NCBI RefSeq assembly: GCF_019649015.1
Contig: NZ_BLPI01000001.1
Coordinates: 3,467,001-3,531,000 of the forward strand
DNA: 64,000 nt
Origin: Agarivorans litoreus
Lineage (GTDB): Bacteria > Pseudomonadota > Gammaproteobacteria > Enterobacterales > Celerinatantimonadaceae
Direction: 5' to 3'
Shown one piece after another: positions 20,459-28,299 of the stretch; position 1 is the stretch's first letter; every line of letters begins with the position of its first letter. The notes under the pieces were generated by a model, which made no database searches, had not been told where the DNA came from, and saw only the letters and a program-made list of their open reading frames with translations. A program made the translations under genes and the position numbers.

Positions 20459-20534
20459 TGGTGGTCGCTACTGGGCTTGAACCAGTGACCCTCGCCTTGT
20501 AAGGGCGATGCTCTCCCAACTGAGCTAAGCGACC
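20459..20534 (-). tRNA. tRNA-Val (UAC), copy 4
   Basis: Same 76-nt sequence, anticodon UAC, CCA encoded; 99 bp from the degenerate copy. Confidence 0.96.
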
Positions 20535-20583
20535 GAATTGTGTCTTACTAATAAACGGTTCAAAGAACCATTCACTTTAAATA

Positions 20584-20659
20584 TGGTGGTCGCTACTGGG
20601 CTTGAACCAGTGACCCTCGCCTTGTAAGGGCGATGCTCTCCCAACTGAGCTAAGCGACC
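20584..20659 (-). tRNA. tRNA-Val (UAC), copy 5 (promoter-proximal)
   Basis: Same 76-nt sequence, anticodon UAC, CCA encoded. First gene after the promoter at 20675-20702. Confidence 0.96.
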
Positions 20660-20674
20660 GTCTTGTGGGGGCGT

Positions 20675-20702
20675 ATTATAGGGTGGTCTGCGTGTGTGTC
20701 AA
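20675..20702 (-). promoter_or_regulatory. Strong sigma-70 promoter of the tRNA-Val array
   Basis: On the minus strand, a consensus TTGACA (-35, 20697-20702) and a consensus TATAAT (-10, 20675-20680) are separated by 16 bp. The discriminator after the -10 is GC-rich (ACGCCCCC), the hallmark of stable-RNA promoters under stringent control. The first tRNA begins 15 bp after the -10. Confidence 0.92.
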
Positions 20703-20887
20703 CGCAAATTTTAAGGAAACTGACTGCTTGCACAAATTCTCGACAAAATGCTTATTTAGGCTACCGCATTGGGCAAATTGTTGGCTAATTATACCTAGTC
20801 GTAGTGTCGCTGCTAGCTAGCGAATTTTGGCGGGTGTGGTAAAATCCCGCTATTCAACTCGGTCAACTATTTAACTAGAGAATAAAT

Positions 20888-22375
20888 ATGACAGTTCGTA
20901 CTCGCGTAGCACCTTCACCAACGGGGGACCCTCATGTAGGTACCGCCTATATCGCATTATTTAACTACTGTTTTGCCAAACAACATAACGGCGAATTTAT
21001 TCTACGTATTGAAGATACCGACCAAGCACGCAGCTCGCGTGAATCAGAACAAGCTATATACGAAAGCTTGAAGTGGATTGGTTTGAACTGGGATGAAGGT
21101 CCAGATTGTGGCGGATCTTTAGGTCCATATCGTCAAAGCGAGCGCAGCGAGATTTATAAAAAGTACGCTCAACAGCTGATTGATGAAGATAAAGCATTTT
21201 ATTGCTTTGCAACTTCAGAAGAGCTTGATGAAATGCGTAAGCAACAAATGGCAGAAGGCCTACAACCTAAATATGACGGCCGCGGCCTAAAGCTTAGCGC
21301 CGAAGAAATTGCCGCCAACTTAGCTGAAGGCAAGCCTTACGTTATACGGATGAAAATTCCTGAGTCGGGCAGCTTTAGTTTTACCGATTACCTACGTGGT
21401 GAGGTTGAGATCCCGTGGGAGCAAGTAGATATGCAAGTGCTGCTTAAAGCAGACGGCTTACCGACTTATTTCTTGGCTAATGTTGTTGATGACCACTTAA
21501 TGGGCATTACTCACGTATTTCGTGGTGAAGAGTGGCTAAACTCTGCACCTAAGTTACTTAAGCTTTATCAAGACTTAGGATGGGAAGCGCCGATGTTAGG
21601 CCACATGCCTTTGTTACGTAACCCAGATAAAAGTAAGTTAAGTAAGCGTAAAAACCCTACTAGTATCAACTACTATCGTAAAATGGGCTTCTTGCCTGAG
21701 GCGGTACTTAACTATTTAGGCCGTATGGGATGGTCAATGCCTGATGAGCGTGAAAAATTCACTTTGGCAGATATGGTTGAACATTTTGATATAAAGCGAG
21801 TGTCGTTAGGTGGCCCCGTATTCGATGTGGAGAAGCTTAAATGGTTAAATGGTTTATGGATCCGAGAAGAGTTAACTGATGAGCAGTTAGCTCAACGTTT
21901 AGTTGAGTGGGCCTACAATCAAGAAACCTTGATGAGCATTATTCCGCAAGCAAAAGCACGATTAGATGTATTAAGTGATCTCGCACCTCTAGCTGGGCAC
22001 TTTGTATCGGGTATTCCAGAATACGCACCAGAGTTGCTTACCGCAGGTAAACTGGAAGAAGAGCAAATTCGTAGTTTGTTACAGATGTTTATTTGGCAAC
22101 TAGAAGAGCAGCGTCAATGGGACAAAGAAACGGTATTTGCGGTAGCTAAGCAATTATCTACTCATTTAGATGTTAAAATTCGTGATTTCTTAGAGCCTAT
22201 ATTTGTGGCGATTACTGGCAAAACCAGTTCTACCTCGGTAGTTGATGCTATGGCTATTCTTGGTCCAGACATGAGTCGGGCTCGTTTACGCTTTGCACTA
22301 AGCCATATTGGCGTAAGTAAGAAGCAAGCTAAGTCGTTAGATAAAGCATATCGCGCATACAAAGCTAGCTGGTAA
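20888..22375 (+). CDS. gltX: Glutamyl-tRNA synthetase
   Basis: 495-aa class I synthetase that charges tRNA-Glu. The HIGH-type motif is in [19 protein letters not shown] near residue 10. The KMSKS-type motif is KLSKRKNP near residue 256. The C-terminal anticodon-binding domain is complete. It is divergent from the tRNA-Val array, with about 230 bp between them, the same arrangement as gltX and valU-valX-valY in E. coli. A strong terminator follows. Confidence 0.96.
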   Translation: MTVRTRVAPSPTGDPHVGTAYIALFNYCFAKQHNGEFILRIEDTDQARSSRESEQAIYESLKWIGLNWDEGPDCGGSLGPYRQSERSEIYKKYAQQLIDEDKAFYCFATSEELDEMRKQQMAEGLQPKYDGRGLKLSAEEIAANLAEGKPYVIRMKIPESGSFSFTDYLRGEVEIPWEQVDMQVLLKADGLPTYFLANVVDDHLMGITHVFRGEEWLNSAPKLLKLYQDLGWEAPMLGHMPLLRNPDKSKLSKRKNPTSINYYRKMGFLPEAVLNYLGRMGWSMPDEREKFTLADMVEHFDIKRVSLGGPVFDVEKLKWLNGLWIREELTDEQLAQRLVEWAYNQETLMSIIPQAKARLDVLSDLAPLAGHFVSGIPEYAPELLTAGKLEEEQIRSLLQMFIWQLEEQRQWDKETVFAVAKQLSTHLDVKIRDFLEPIFVAITGKTSSTSVVDAMAILGPDMSRARLRFALSHIGVSKKQAKSLDKAYRAYKASW

Positions 22376-22390
22376 AGCGCCGTTAATACT

Positions 22391-22422
22391 TAAAAAGCCA
22401 ACGCTAAGCGTTGGCTTTTTTA
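22391..22422 (+). terminator. Intrinsic terminator of gltX
   Basis: AAAAAGCCAACGCTAAGCGTTGGCTTTTTTA-type palindrome, with GCCAACGC pairing with GCGTTGGC and a T-run after it, 15 bp beyond the stop. Confidence 0.88.
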
Positions 22423-22444
22423 TTTCTTAGCGTAAATAGTTTGT

Positions 22445-22525
22445 TTATACCAATAACATGCTGCCACAAGCTGCAAGCAGTAAGCCTAGTGCCAGCAAGA
22501 ACTGCAATTGAAGTCTAATACTCAT
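22445..22525 (-). CDS. Possible 26-residue small lipoprotein or membrane peptide
   Basis: A short frame preceded by AGGAA at a suitable distance encodes MSIRLQLQFLLALGLLLAAC then GSMLLV. It has two positive-region residues, a hydrophobic core and a lipobox-like LAAC with Cys at residue 20. Only six residues follow the cysteine. The size and sequence could be a very small lipoprotein or a one-pass membrane peptide. The frame is short enough to be chance. Confidence 0.35.
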   Translation of the reverse strand: MSIRLQLQFLLALGLLLAACGSMLLV

Positions 22526-22758
22526 CGTGTTCCTATATTATGCATCAGTAGATAAGTCATCTTGCATCAAGCACTGCAGCGATTACCTTGAATTGCTTCA
22601 CAGTTTGTTTTTCGACCAGTGTTTATACATTAAAAACCTTCTTTAGATCTCATCTATATTGCATTTCAATGCCAACCCTGTAACCAAATTGACACAATGA
22701 CATAACATGCTGAAAGCCTAGTTTAGAGCTAAAGCTGCTAAGCCTATTTGTAACATGC

Positions 22759-22787
22759 TTATTTACAAATGACTTATTTGTAAATAA
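22759..22787. repeat. Perfect AT-rich 12-bp hairpin
   Basis: TTATTTACAAAT and its exact complement ATTTGTAAATAA are separated by 5 nt. There is no GC-rich stem or T-run, so a terminator is unlikely. It sits 13 bp before the MITE-like element and could be an operator. Confidence 0.5.
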
Positions 22788-22799
22788 AGTCTTGAGCAT

Positions 22800-23068
22800 C
22801 TAGGGTTTGTTGATCTTTGGTGTTGAAATTTTGTTCGAGATAAGCGGGCTTTAATCGCGGCGAGCGCTTAGAAGCCTAGTGGGCTAAGCAAGAAGTGCTT
22901 AAAAAAAGAGTAAAGTTCGCTTATCCGAACCCTTCGGGCAGCATTTATTAGCCATTTATTCAGCGTTAGCGAGTGATTATTAAGCCCACTTAACTGCACA
23001 CTCACTGCCTTGCCTAAATGGCTAATAAATTGCTGCAAAAACCATCAGCAAAGATCAATAGACCCTAG
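22800..23068. mobile_element. MITE-like inverted-repeat element, about 269 bp, non-coding
   Basis: The left end CTAGGGTTTGTTGATCTTTG matches, in inversion, the right end whose complement reads CTAGGGTCTATTGATCTTTG (18 of 20). Inside, CAGCATTTATTAGCCATTT (about 22951) is inverted near AAATGGCTAATAAATTGCTG (about 23015), so the whole element can fold back. No protein is encoded. Terminal inverted repeats, size and lack of coding fit a miniature transposable element. No target duplication beyond CTAG itself is certain. Confidence 0.65.
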
Positions 23069-23253
23069 TATTTGGCTTTTTTTTTGCTATTGTTGTGGGT
23101 GCACTAAGCTTTTTTGTGGATATTAAGCAATAAGTTATGACCAAGTGAGCATGAATAAGTTTGAAGCAAGGGAAGCTTCAGTACTTGGTTGAGTTAAGTA
23201 AACTAAATTTGGTTTTTCGCATAAACCAATAGTGATCGTTATAAGGAGATTCG

Positions 23254-23565
23254 ATGTCTATTAGTAGTCAGTTAGATCAAGATTCAGGGCAGCTTATTAT
23301 CAGTGTAGCTGGCAGGTTTGATTATTCCCTACATCGTGACTTTAGGGCTTGCTACGAGCACGTATCAGTAGAGGGTATCCAGCTAATTCTTGACTTAAGC
23401 AGTGCTGATTATATGGATAGTTCGGCATTAGGCATGATGTTATTGCTTAAAGAGCATGCCGAAAAAAGCCAAGCTCTGGCTTTAACTATTCGTAAACCAT
23501 CGCCGGCAATTCTAAAAATACTAGAAATAGCTAACTTTGATAAACTACTAAAAATCGAAAATTAG
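23254..23565 (+). CDS. STAS-domain anti-sigma factor antagonist
   Basis: 103-aa single STAS domain like SpoIIAA/RsbV. The phosphorylation motif YMDSSALGMMLLL is present, with Ser57 in the position of SpoIIAA Ser58. Such proteins bind and neutralise an anti-sigma kinase when unphosphorylated. The stop overlaps the GTG start of the next gene by one base (TAGTG), so the two are coupled. This is the substrate half of a partner-switching module. GGAG precedes the start. Confidence 0.9.
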   Translation: MSISSQLDQDSGQLIISVAGRFDYSLHRDFRACYEHVSVEGIQLILDLSSADYMDSSALGMMLLLKEHAEKSQALALTIRKPSPAILKILEIANFDKLLKIEN

Positions 23566-25262
23566 TGTTTGAAGTTGATACGCTAAGTTTTCTTAACAAG
23601 GCGGTTAAAGGTACAGCCTTAGTGGTTGATGATACTCGCATTAACCGTTTACTGTTAGGCAAAATACTTGGTGATATTGGTTATCAAGTGGTATTTGCAG
23701 AAAATGGCCAAGAAGCCGTAGAGCTGTTTCAGCAGCAAGACATCGATATTGTGTTCATGGATGTATTGATGCCTGTAATGGATGGTTATCAAGCAACTGC
23801 CGAAATCAAACGTTTAAGTACCCCCAAATTTACCCCAGTTTTATTTGTTACCGCGCAAAATGAAGTGGATGCATTGGTTAAATGCATTGCTTGTGGCGGA
23901 GACGACATTCTATTTAAGCCGGTTCATCAAGCGGTGCTCAAAGCAAAAGCATTAGGGTTTGAGCGCACAAAAGCCATTTACAGTGAAATCAGCCGATTAC
24001 ATAACCAGCTTCAAGAAGAAGAGGAGTTGGCCGAACGGGTGTTTAGTAGTGCCGTAGCTAACTCACATTGTGCCGACCAAGAACTGCTTGTATCGCTAGA
24101 TAGCGCGTCTACCTTTTCCGGAGATGTTGTTTTTGCAGAGTATCGGCCAAATGGCGATATTCATGTTTTGCTGGGTGACTTTACTGGGCATGGTTTGCGA
24201 GCAGCAATAGGTGCAATGCCCGTTGCCGATATTTTTAGAGGCATGACTCGCAAAGGTTATACTGGTGAAGCCATTCTTCGGCAAATTAACCGTCGCCTGC
24301 ACCGCTTATTACCCACCGGTATGTTTATGGCTGGTATATTTGTAGAGCTCTCGCTTCAGCAAAAATCGTTAACGGTGTGGAACGGCGGCATGCCAGAGCT
24401 AGTTGTTTACAATACTCAACAACAAGGTATTCGTGAGCGTCTAAGGTCTGAATCACTTCCTCTGGGTATTCAAAACGAAGTGGAACTTAAGCTCAAAACG
24501 CTACCTTGGTTACCTTATGATCATGTGGTGTTGTTAAGTGATGGAGTAACTGAAGCGCTGAGCGCCAGTGGAGAGATGTTTGGCGAGCAGCGCTTGGTTA
24601 ATGCAATCGCCAACAAAGCTGCGCACCCTTCTTTTATTGCCAGCATCCAGCACGAATTGCAGCTATTTTGTATGGGTACTGAGCAATTGGATGACATTAG
24701 CATGGTAGAGATTCCTGATTTACTAAATAGGCCAAATCAACAATCTACCGATATTTATAAAACTGGTCCTTTAGTTGCTGGGCAATGGAGCTGGTCGCTT
24801 AAGTTAGATGCCACTAGCCTTAAAAAATTTACTCCCATCCCCTTGCTAATGACCACCTTACAAGAGCTATCGGTACACCAAACCGACCGCAATATTTTAT
24901 TTACCGTGGTCAGTGAGCTGTTTAACAATGCTTTTGAACACGGTGTATTAGGGCTAGATTCGGCGATAAAAACTTCAGCCAGTGGTTTTGAAGAGTATTA
25001 CCGCAAGCGTAAGCACAGAGCCAAACAACTCACCGATGGGGCGGTAAGCATTGCGATTGAGTTTGATGGAAAGCAGGCTCGCCAATTTACCATTAAAGTG
25101 GCAGATAGTGGCAATGGCTTTGAAGCCTCACTCGCTGCTGAAAAAAGCGCTAAACAACAATACTCGGGCAGGGGGCTGCGTTTAGTTGAGTCTCTTTGCG
25201 AAAGCATGGAGTTTAATCTGCAAGGCAACTGTGTTACTGCAGTTTACCGCTGCCAACATTAA
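23565..25262 (+). CDS. Response regulator with PP2C phosphatase and HATPase domains (partner-switching regulator)
   Basis: 565 aa in three parts. A receiver domain (about 17-130) has Asp66 in VFMDVLMPVMDG as the phosphoacceptor and acidic residues Asp22-Asp23. A SpoIIE/RsbU-type PP2C phosphatase (about 160-385) shows LLGDFTGHGLRAA and VVLLSDGVTEAL metal-binding motifs. A C-terminal RsbW/SpoIIAB-like ATPase (about 400-560) has an N-box ELFNNAFEHG and a G-box DSGNGFE. Both phosphatase and kinase activity toward the upstream STAS protein are thus in one chain. The layout resembles the CrsR/HsbR regulators of Shewanella and Pseudomonas, which control sigma or anti-sigma factors. The target here is unknown. 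Confidence 0.9.
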   Translation: MFEVDTLSFLNKAVKGTALVVDDTRINRLLLGKILGDIGYQVVFAENGQEAVELFQQQDIDIVFMDVLMPVMDGYQATAEIKRLSTPKFTPVLFVTAQNEVDALVKCIACGGDDILFKPVHQAVLKAKALGFERTKAIYSEISRLHNQLQEEEELAERVFSSAVANSHCADQELLVSLDSASTFSGDVVFAEYRPNGDIHVLLGDFTGHGLRAAIGAMPVADIFRGMTRKGYTGEAILRQINRRLHRLLPTGMFMAGIFVELSLQQKSLTVWNGGMPELVVYNTQQQGIRERLRSESLPLGIQNEVELKLKTLPWLPYDHVVLLSDGVTEALSASGEMFGEQRLVNAIANKAAHPSFIASIQHELQLFCMGTEQLDDISMVEIPDLLNRPNQQSTDIYKTGPLVAGQWSWSLKLDATSLKKFTPIPLLMTTLQELSVHQTDRNILFTVVSELFNNAFEHGVLGLDSAIKTSASGFEEYYRKRKHRAKQLTDGAVSIAIEFDGKQARQFTIKVADSGNGFEASLAAEKSAKQQYSGRGLRLVESLCESMEFNLQGNCVTAVYRCQH

Positions 25263-25331
25263 ACAAAATTCTATAAATGGTCTTGAATTGTTGGCTAATT
25301 GAGCAAGTGGCTCGTTTCTTGGTAAAAACGG

Positions 25332-25360
25332 TTGACACTCTAGTTCCGGCTGCTTAGAAT
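25332..25360 (+). promoter_or_regulatory. Sigma-70 promoter of the tRNA-Ala pair
   Basis: TTGACA (25332-25337), 17-bp spacer, TAGAAT (25355-25360), about 45 bp before the first tRNA-Ala. The -35 is consensus and the -10 has one mismatch. Confidence 0.82.
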
Positions 25361-25405
25361 TCTGCTCGCTTTCGACAGATATTGTGTTGAAAGCAGTGTG
25401 ATTTT

Positions 25406-25481
<76 letters not shown>

Positions 25482-25502
25482 ATTCACACCCTACCGTTTA
25501 TC

Positions 25503-25578
<76 letters not shown>

Positions 25579-25702
25579 ATTTTCCTTCTTATTCTGTATT
25601 GAACAACTAACACTTAGTTGTGATTTTCTGTTTCTGTCTATTGTGGATTTAAGCCCGTACTTACTACACTCAAAGTCTGATGTATAATATTGAGTACCGC
25701 TT

Positions 25703-26104
25703 ATGTTTATCCGCAATCTTGGTTTACAGTGCTTATTGGCTGCTAGTTTAACTACTTTTACTTCTGCCTCTTTAGCCGAACCGCTCCCCACTCGAGACCA
25801 AGCTGCTCAAGCTTTAGCAGCGAGCTATAACCAACAGCAACGCCAGTTTATGCTCGAGTCAGTTAACGCAACAGCCAGCGCTCAAGGAGACTTGGTTCAC
25901 TACCATTTAACCTTAGCTGAGCAAGGCTCTAGTGCTAAAGACATCGAACTGCTCGCCCAACAAGTAAGGGCTGATATCTGCAAAGTTGACCAGCAGTCTT
26001 TGTATCGTGGGGTAAGAGTTAAACTGGTGATAAACGCTAGCAATGGAGATTCGCTGTATCAAGCCATTCAAAGTGACAACGACTGCTCTCGTTTGCCCTA
26101 TTAA
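25703..26104 (+). CDS. Small secreted protein of unknown function
   Basis: 133 aa with a signal peptide (hydrophobic 8-22, cleavage near ASLA-EP). The mature protein has an alpha-helical first part and a C-terminal segment with two cysteines, VRADICKVDQQSL and SDNDCSRLPY, which could form one disulfide. I do not recognise the family. The shape (signal peptide, about 110-residue mature part, Cys pair) is like small periplasmic pilotin-type proteins, but that is only a resemblance. It follows the tRNA-Ala genes with about 125 bp between. Confidence 0.65.
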   Translation: MFIRNLGLQCLLAASLTTFTSASLAEPLPTRDQAAQALAASYNQQQRQFMLESVNATASAQGDLVHYHLTLAEQGSSAKDIELLAQQVRADICKVDQQSLYRGVRVKLVINASNGDSLYQAIQSDNDCSRLPY

Positions 26105-26235
26105 CATCCCACAAAAATAACCAAACAACACCATCGCTAAAGCGGTTAATTCTTCTTAGCTGAGGAATTGACCGCTTACTTGTTTACTTATCGTCTATCC
26201 TCTTGATAAGACGTGTGAATTGAGGAGTGTTAAGT

Positions 26236-26928
26236 ATGTCTTTTACCAATACCATCGAGTCAATGTGTCCGATTGCTCGCGGGCCCGACCATCGAAACTC
26301 ACCGATCCCCATGGAAGGAAAGTGGGTGAATGCCATTGAAGTCACCGACATCTCAGGTTTATCAAATGGGGTGGGCACCTGCGCCCCACACCAAGGCGCA
26401 ACCAAGGTATCGATTAACGTGAAAAATGGCATCATTGAAGAGTGCTTAATTGAAACAGTGGGCTGCTCGGGCATGACCCATTCTGCAGCAATGGCCTCAG
26501 AAATCCTTACCGGAAAAACGCTATTAGAGGCGCTTAATACTGATTTAGTTTGTGATGCGATTAATGTAGCGATGCGCTCAATTTTTGAAAACCTTGCTTA
26601 TGGACGCAGTCAAACCGCTTTTTCTGAAGGGGGCCTGCCTGTTGGAGCGGGCTTAGATGATTTAGGTAAGGGTTTACGTTCGCAAGTAGGCACTGCCTAT
26701 GGCACCAAAGCGAAGGGGGCACGTTATTTAGAACTAGCAGAAGGTTATGTTACACGTATAGCCTTAGACGAAGACAACGAAATCATCGGTTATGAGATAG
26801 TGCAAATGGGCAAAATGATGAGTGCAATTGCCGATGGTATAGACGCTAATCAAGCCTTAAATGACAGCAGATCTCATTATGGGCGCTTCGAAGATGGCGT
26901 TCAATATGTTGATCCGCGAAAGGTATAG
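26236..26928 (+). CDS. NifU-like iron-sulfur cluster assembly scaffold-type protein
   Basis: 230 aa; the start MSFTNTIESM follows GAGGAG at a good distance. Conserved cysteines occur in GVGTCAPHQGAT, ETVGCSGMTHSAAMASEIL and TDLVCDAIN, the three-cysteine pattern of IscU/NifU-like scaffolds. The C-terminal YVDPRKV ending and the partnership with the next gene mark the subfamily that is always found beside GGGtGRT proteins. It is not the ISC operon scaffold: no iscS, hscAB or fdx is nearby. Role: likely Fe-S or metal-cluster handling, target unknown. Confidence 0.8.
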   Translation: MSFTNTIESMCPIARGPDHRNSPIPMEGKWVNAIEVTDISGLSNGVGTCAPHQGATKVSINVKNGIIEECLIETVGCSGMTHSAAMASEILTGKTLLEALNTDLVCDAINVAMRSIFENLAYGRSQTAFSEGGLPVGAGLDDLGKGLRSQVGTAYGTKAKGARYLELAEGYVTRIALDEDNEIIGYEIVQMGKMMSAIADGIDANQALNDSRSHYGRFEDGVQYVDPRKV

Positions 26929-26939
26929 GGAGCAGTATC

Positions 26940-27935
26940 ATGGCAGAATTTGAAGGAAAAGAGCGCCGAATTGAGCGGATTGAGCAAACCTTAGCCCAGT
27001 ATCAGATTGAATCATTGGAAGCGGCTCGAGAGCTGTGTCAGTCTCGCGGGTTTGACCCACATGACATTACCTTGACCACTCAACCGATTGCTTTCGAAAA
27101 TGCCGCCTGGGCTTATGTACTGGGCGGAGCCATTGCAATTAAAAAGCAAGATAAAACCGCTGAGCAAGCTGCTCTCTCGATAGGTGAGGCCTTGCAAAGT
27201 TTTTGTGTACCAGGCTCGGTAGCCGATCAACGTAAAGTGGGATTAGGGCATGGCCAGCTTGCTTCTCGCTTGCTTTCTACTCAGTCAGACTGCTTTTGCT
27301 TCTTGGCCGGTCACGAGTCTTATGCCGCTGCAGAAGGGGCGATTAAAATCTCTGAATATGCCAATCAAGTAAGAAGCAAACCGCTGCGCCTGATTCTTAA
27401 CGGCCTAGGTAAAGACGCCGCCTATATGATTGCTCGCATGAATGGATTTACCTACGTGCAAACGCAGTTTGATTATCAAACCGGCGAGCTCAATATCACC
27501 CGAGAAAAAGTGTTTGGTAAAGGACACCGAGCCTCTATTCGCTGTTATGGAACCGACGACGTGGTAGAAGGCGTGGCAGTAATGCATCACGAAGGTGTGG
27601 ATATATCCATTACTGGTAACTCTACCAATGCAGCGCGTTTTCAGCATCCGGTTGCGGGCACCTACAAAAAAGAGCGCTTGTTACTGGGCAAAGAATACTT
27701 CTCGGTAGCTTCTGGCGGTGGTACTGGGCGAACCATGCACCCGGATAATGTTGGCGCAGGGCCAGCTTCCTATGGTTTAACCGATACCATGGGTAGAATG
27801 CACTGCGATGCCCAATTTGCAGGATCTTCTTCAGTACCAGCGCATGTAGAGATGATGGGCTTAGTCGGCATGGGCAACAACCCTATGGTGGGTGCCAGTG
27901 TTGCGGTGAGTGTGGCGGTAGAACAGTCGCAGTAA
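26940..27935 (+). CDS. GGGtGRT protein (uncharacterised partner of NifU-like protein)
   Basis: 331 aa, 11 bp downstream of the NifU-like gene. It contains the name-giving motif SGGGTGRTMHPDN near residue 262, and conserved LGHGQLASRLL, CFLAGHESYAAAEGAIK and IYC-like CYGTDD segments. It ends MGNNPMVGASVAVSVAVEQ. No membrane segments. The family is widespread but has no assigned function that I know. Conserved cysteine and histidine residues make a cluster-binding or redox enzyme plausible. Confidence 0.82.
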   Translation: MAEFEGKERRIERIEQTLAQYQIESLEAARELCQSRGFDPHDITLTTQPIAFENAAWAYVLGGAIAIKKQDKTAEQAALSIGEALQSFCVPGSVADQRKVGLGHGQLASRLLSTQSDCFCFLAGHESYAAAEGAIKISEYANQVRSKPLRLILNGLGKDAAYMIARMNGFTYVQTQFDYQTGELNITREKVFGKGHRASIRCYGTDDVVEGVAVMHHEGVDISITGNSTNAARFQHPVAGTYKKERLLLGKEYFSVASGGGTGRTMHPDNVGAGPASYGLTDTMGRMHCDAQFAGSSSVPAHVEMMGLVGMGNNPMVGASVAVSVAVEQSQ

Positions 27936-28299
27936 TACGGCTTGGCCAGCCAGGAAATGTCAAAGCTGCTTATTGGGCGGCTTTTTGTTGTTTAGCAACT
28001 CAGCTTACAGTTAAGGGTTTTAATTGAAGGCGAGGTGAAGGCTGGTGTTGTAACAAGCTTTTGCCCCTTTATGTGTTTCAAGCCTAAAGTAACTCAAATC
28101 AAATCTTCGTATTTTCAGCCAATTTTTATCATCTCTAGCGATAAGCTTAATGAGTATTTCAACATCTATATTGACTCCCTTATTACTAGCCTGATAGCAT
28201 CACGACCTTATTGATTATAAAGTCAATTTAAATCCAGTGAACAAGCAAGGAATCGCATGTTTAAGGTAGTAAAATCGATAGCGTGTTTGAGAGGCAATA
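27936..28299. other. Intergenic region before the toxin gene, with a terminator-like hairpin
   Basis: AAAGCTGC (27962-27969) pairs with GCGGCTTT (27977-27984, one wobble), followed by T residues, a likely terminator for the NifU-like/GGGtGRT pair. The rest, AT-rich toward 28260, holds no gene I can support and presumably contains the toxin promoter. Confidence 0.6.

Noticed and set aside
19599-20659. Regular repeats that could suggest a CRISPR array
   Set aside because: Repeats are 76-nt tRNA-Val genes and 149-bp units with similar, not unique, spacers; no cas genes are present.
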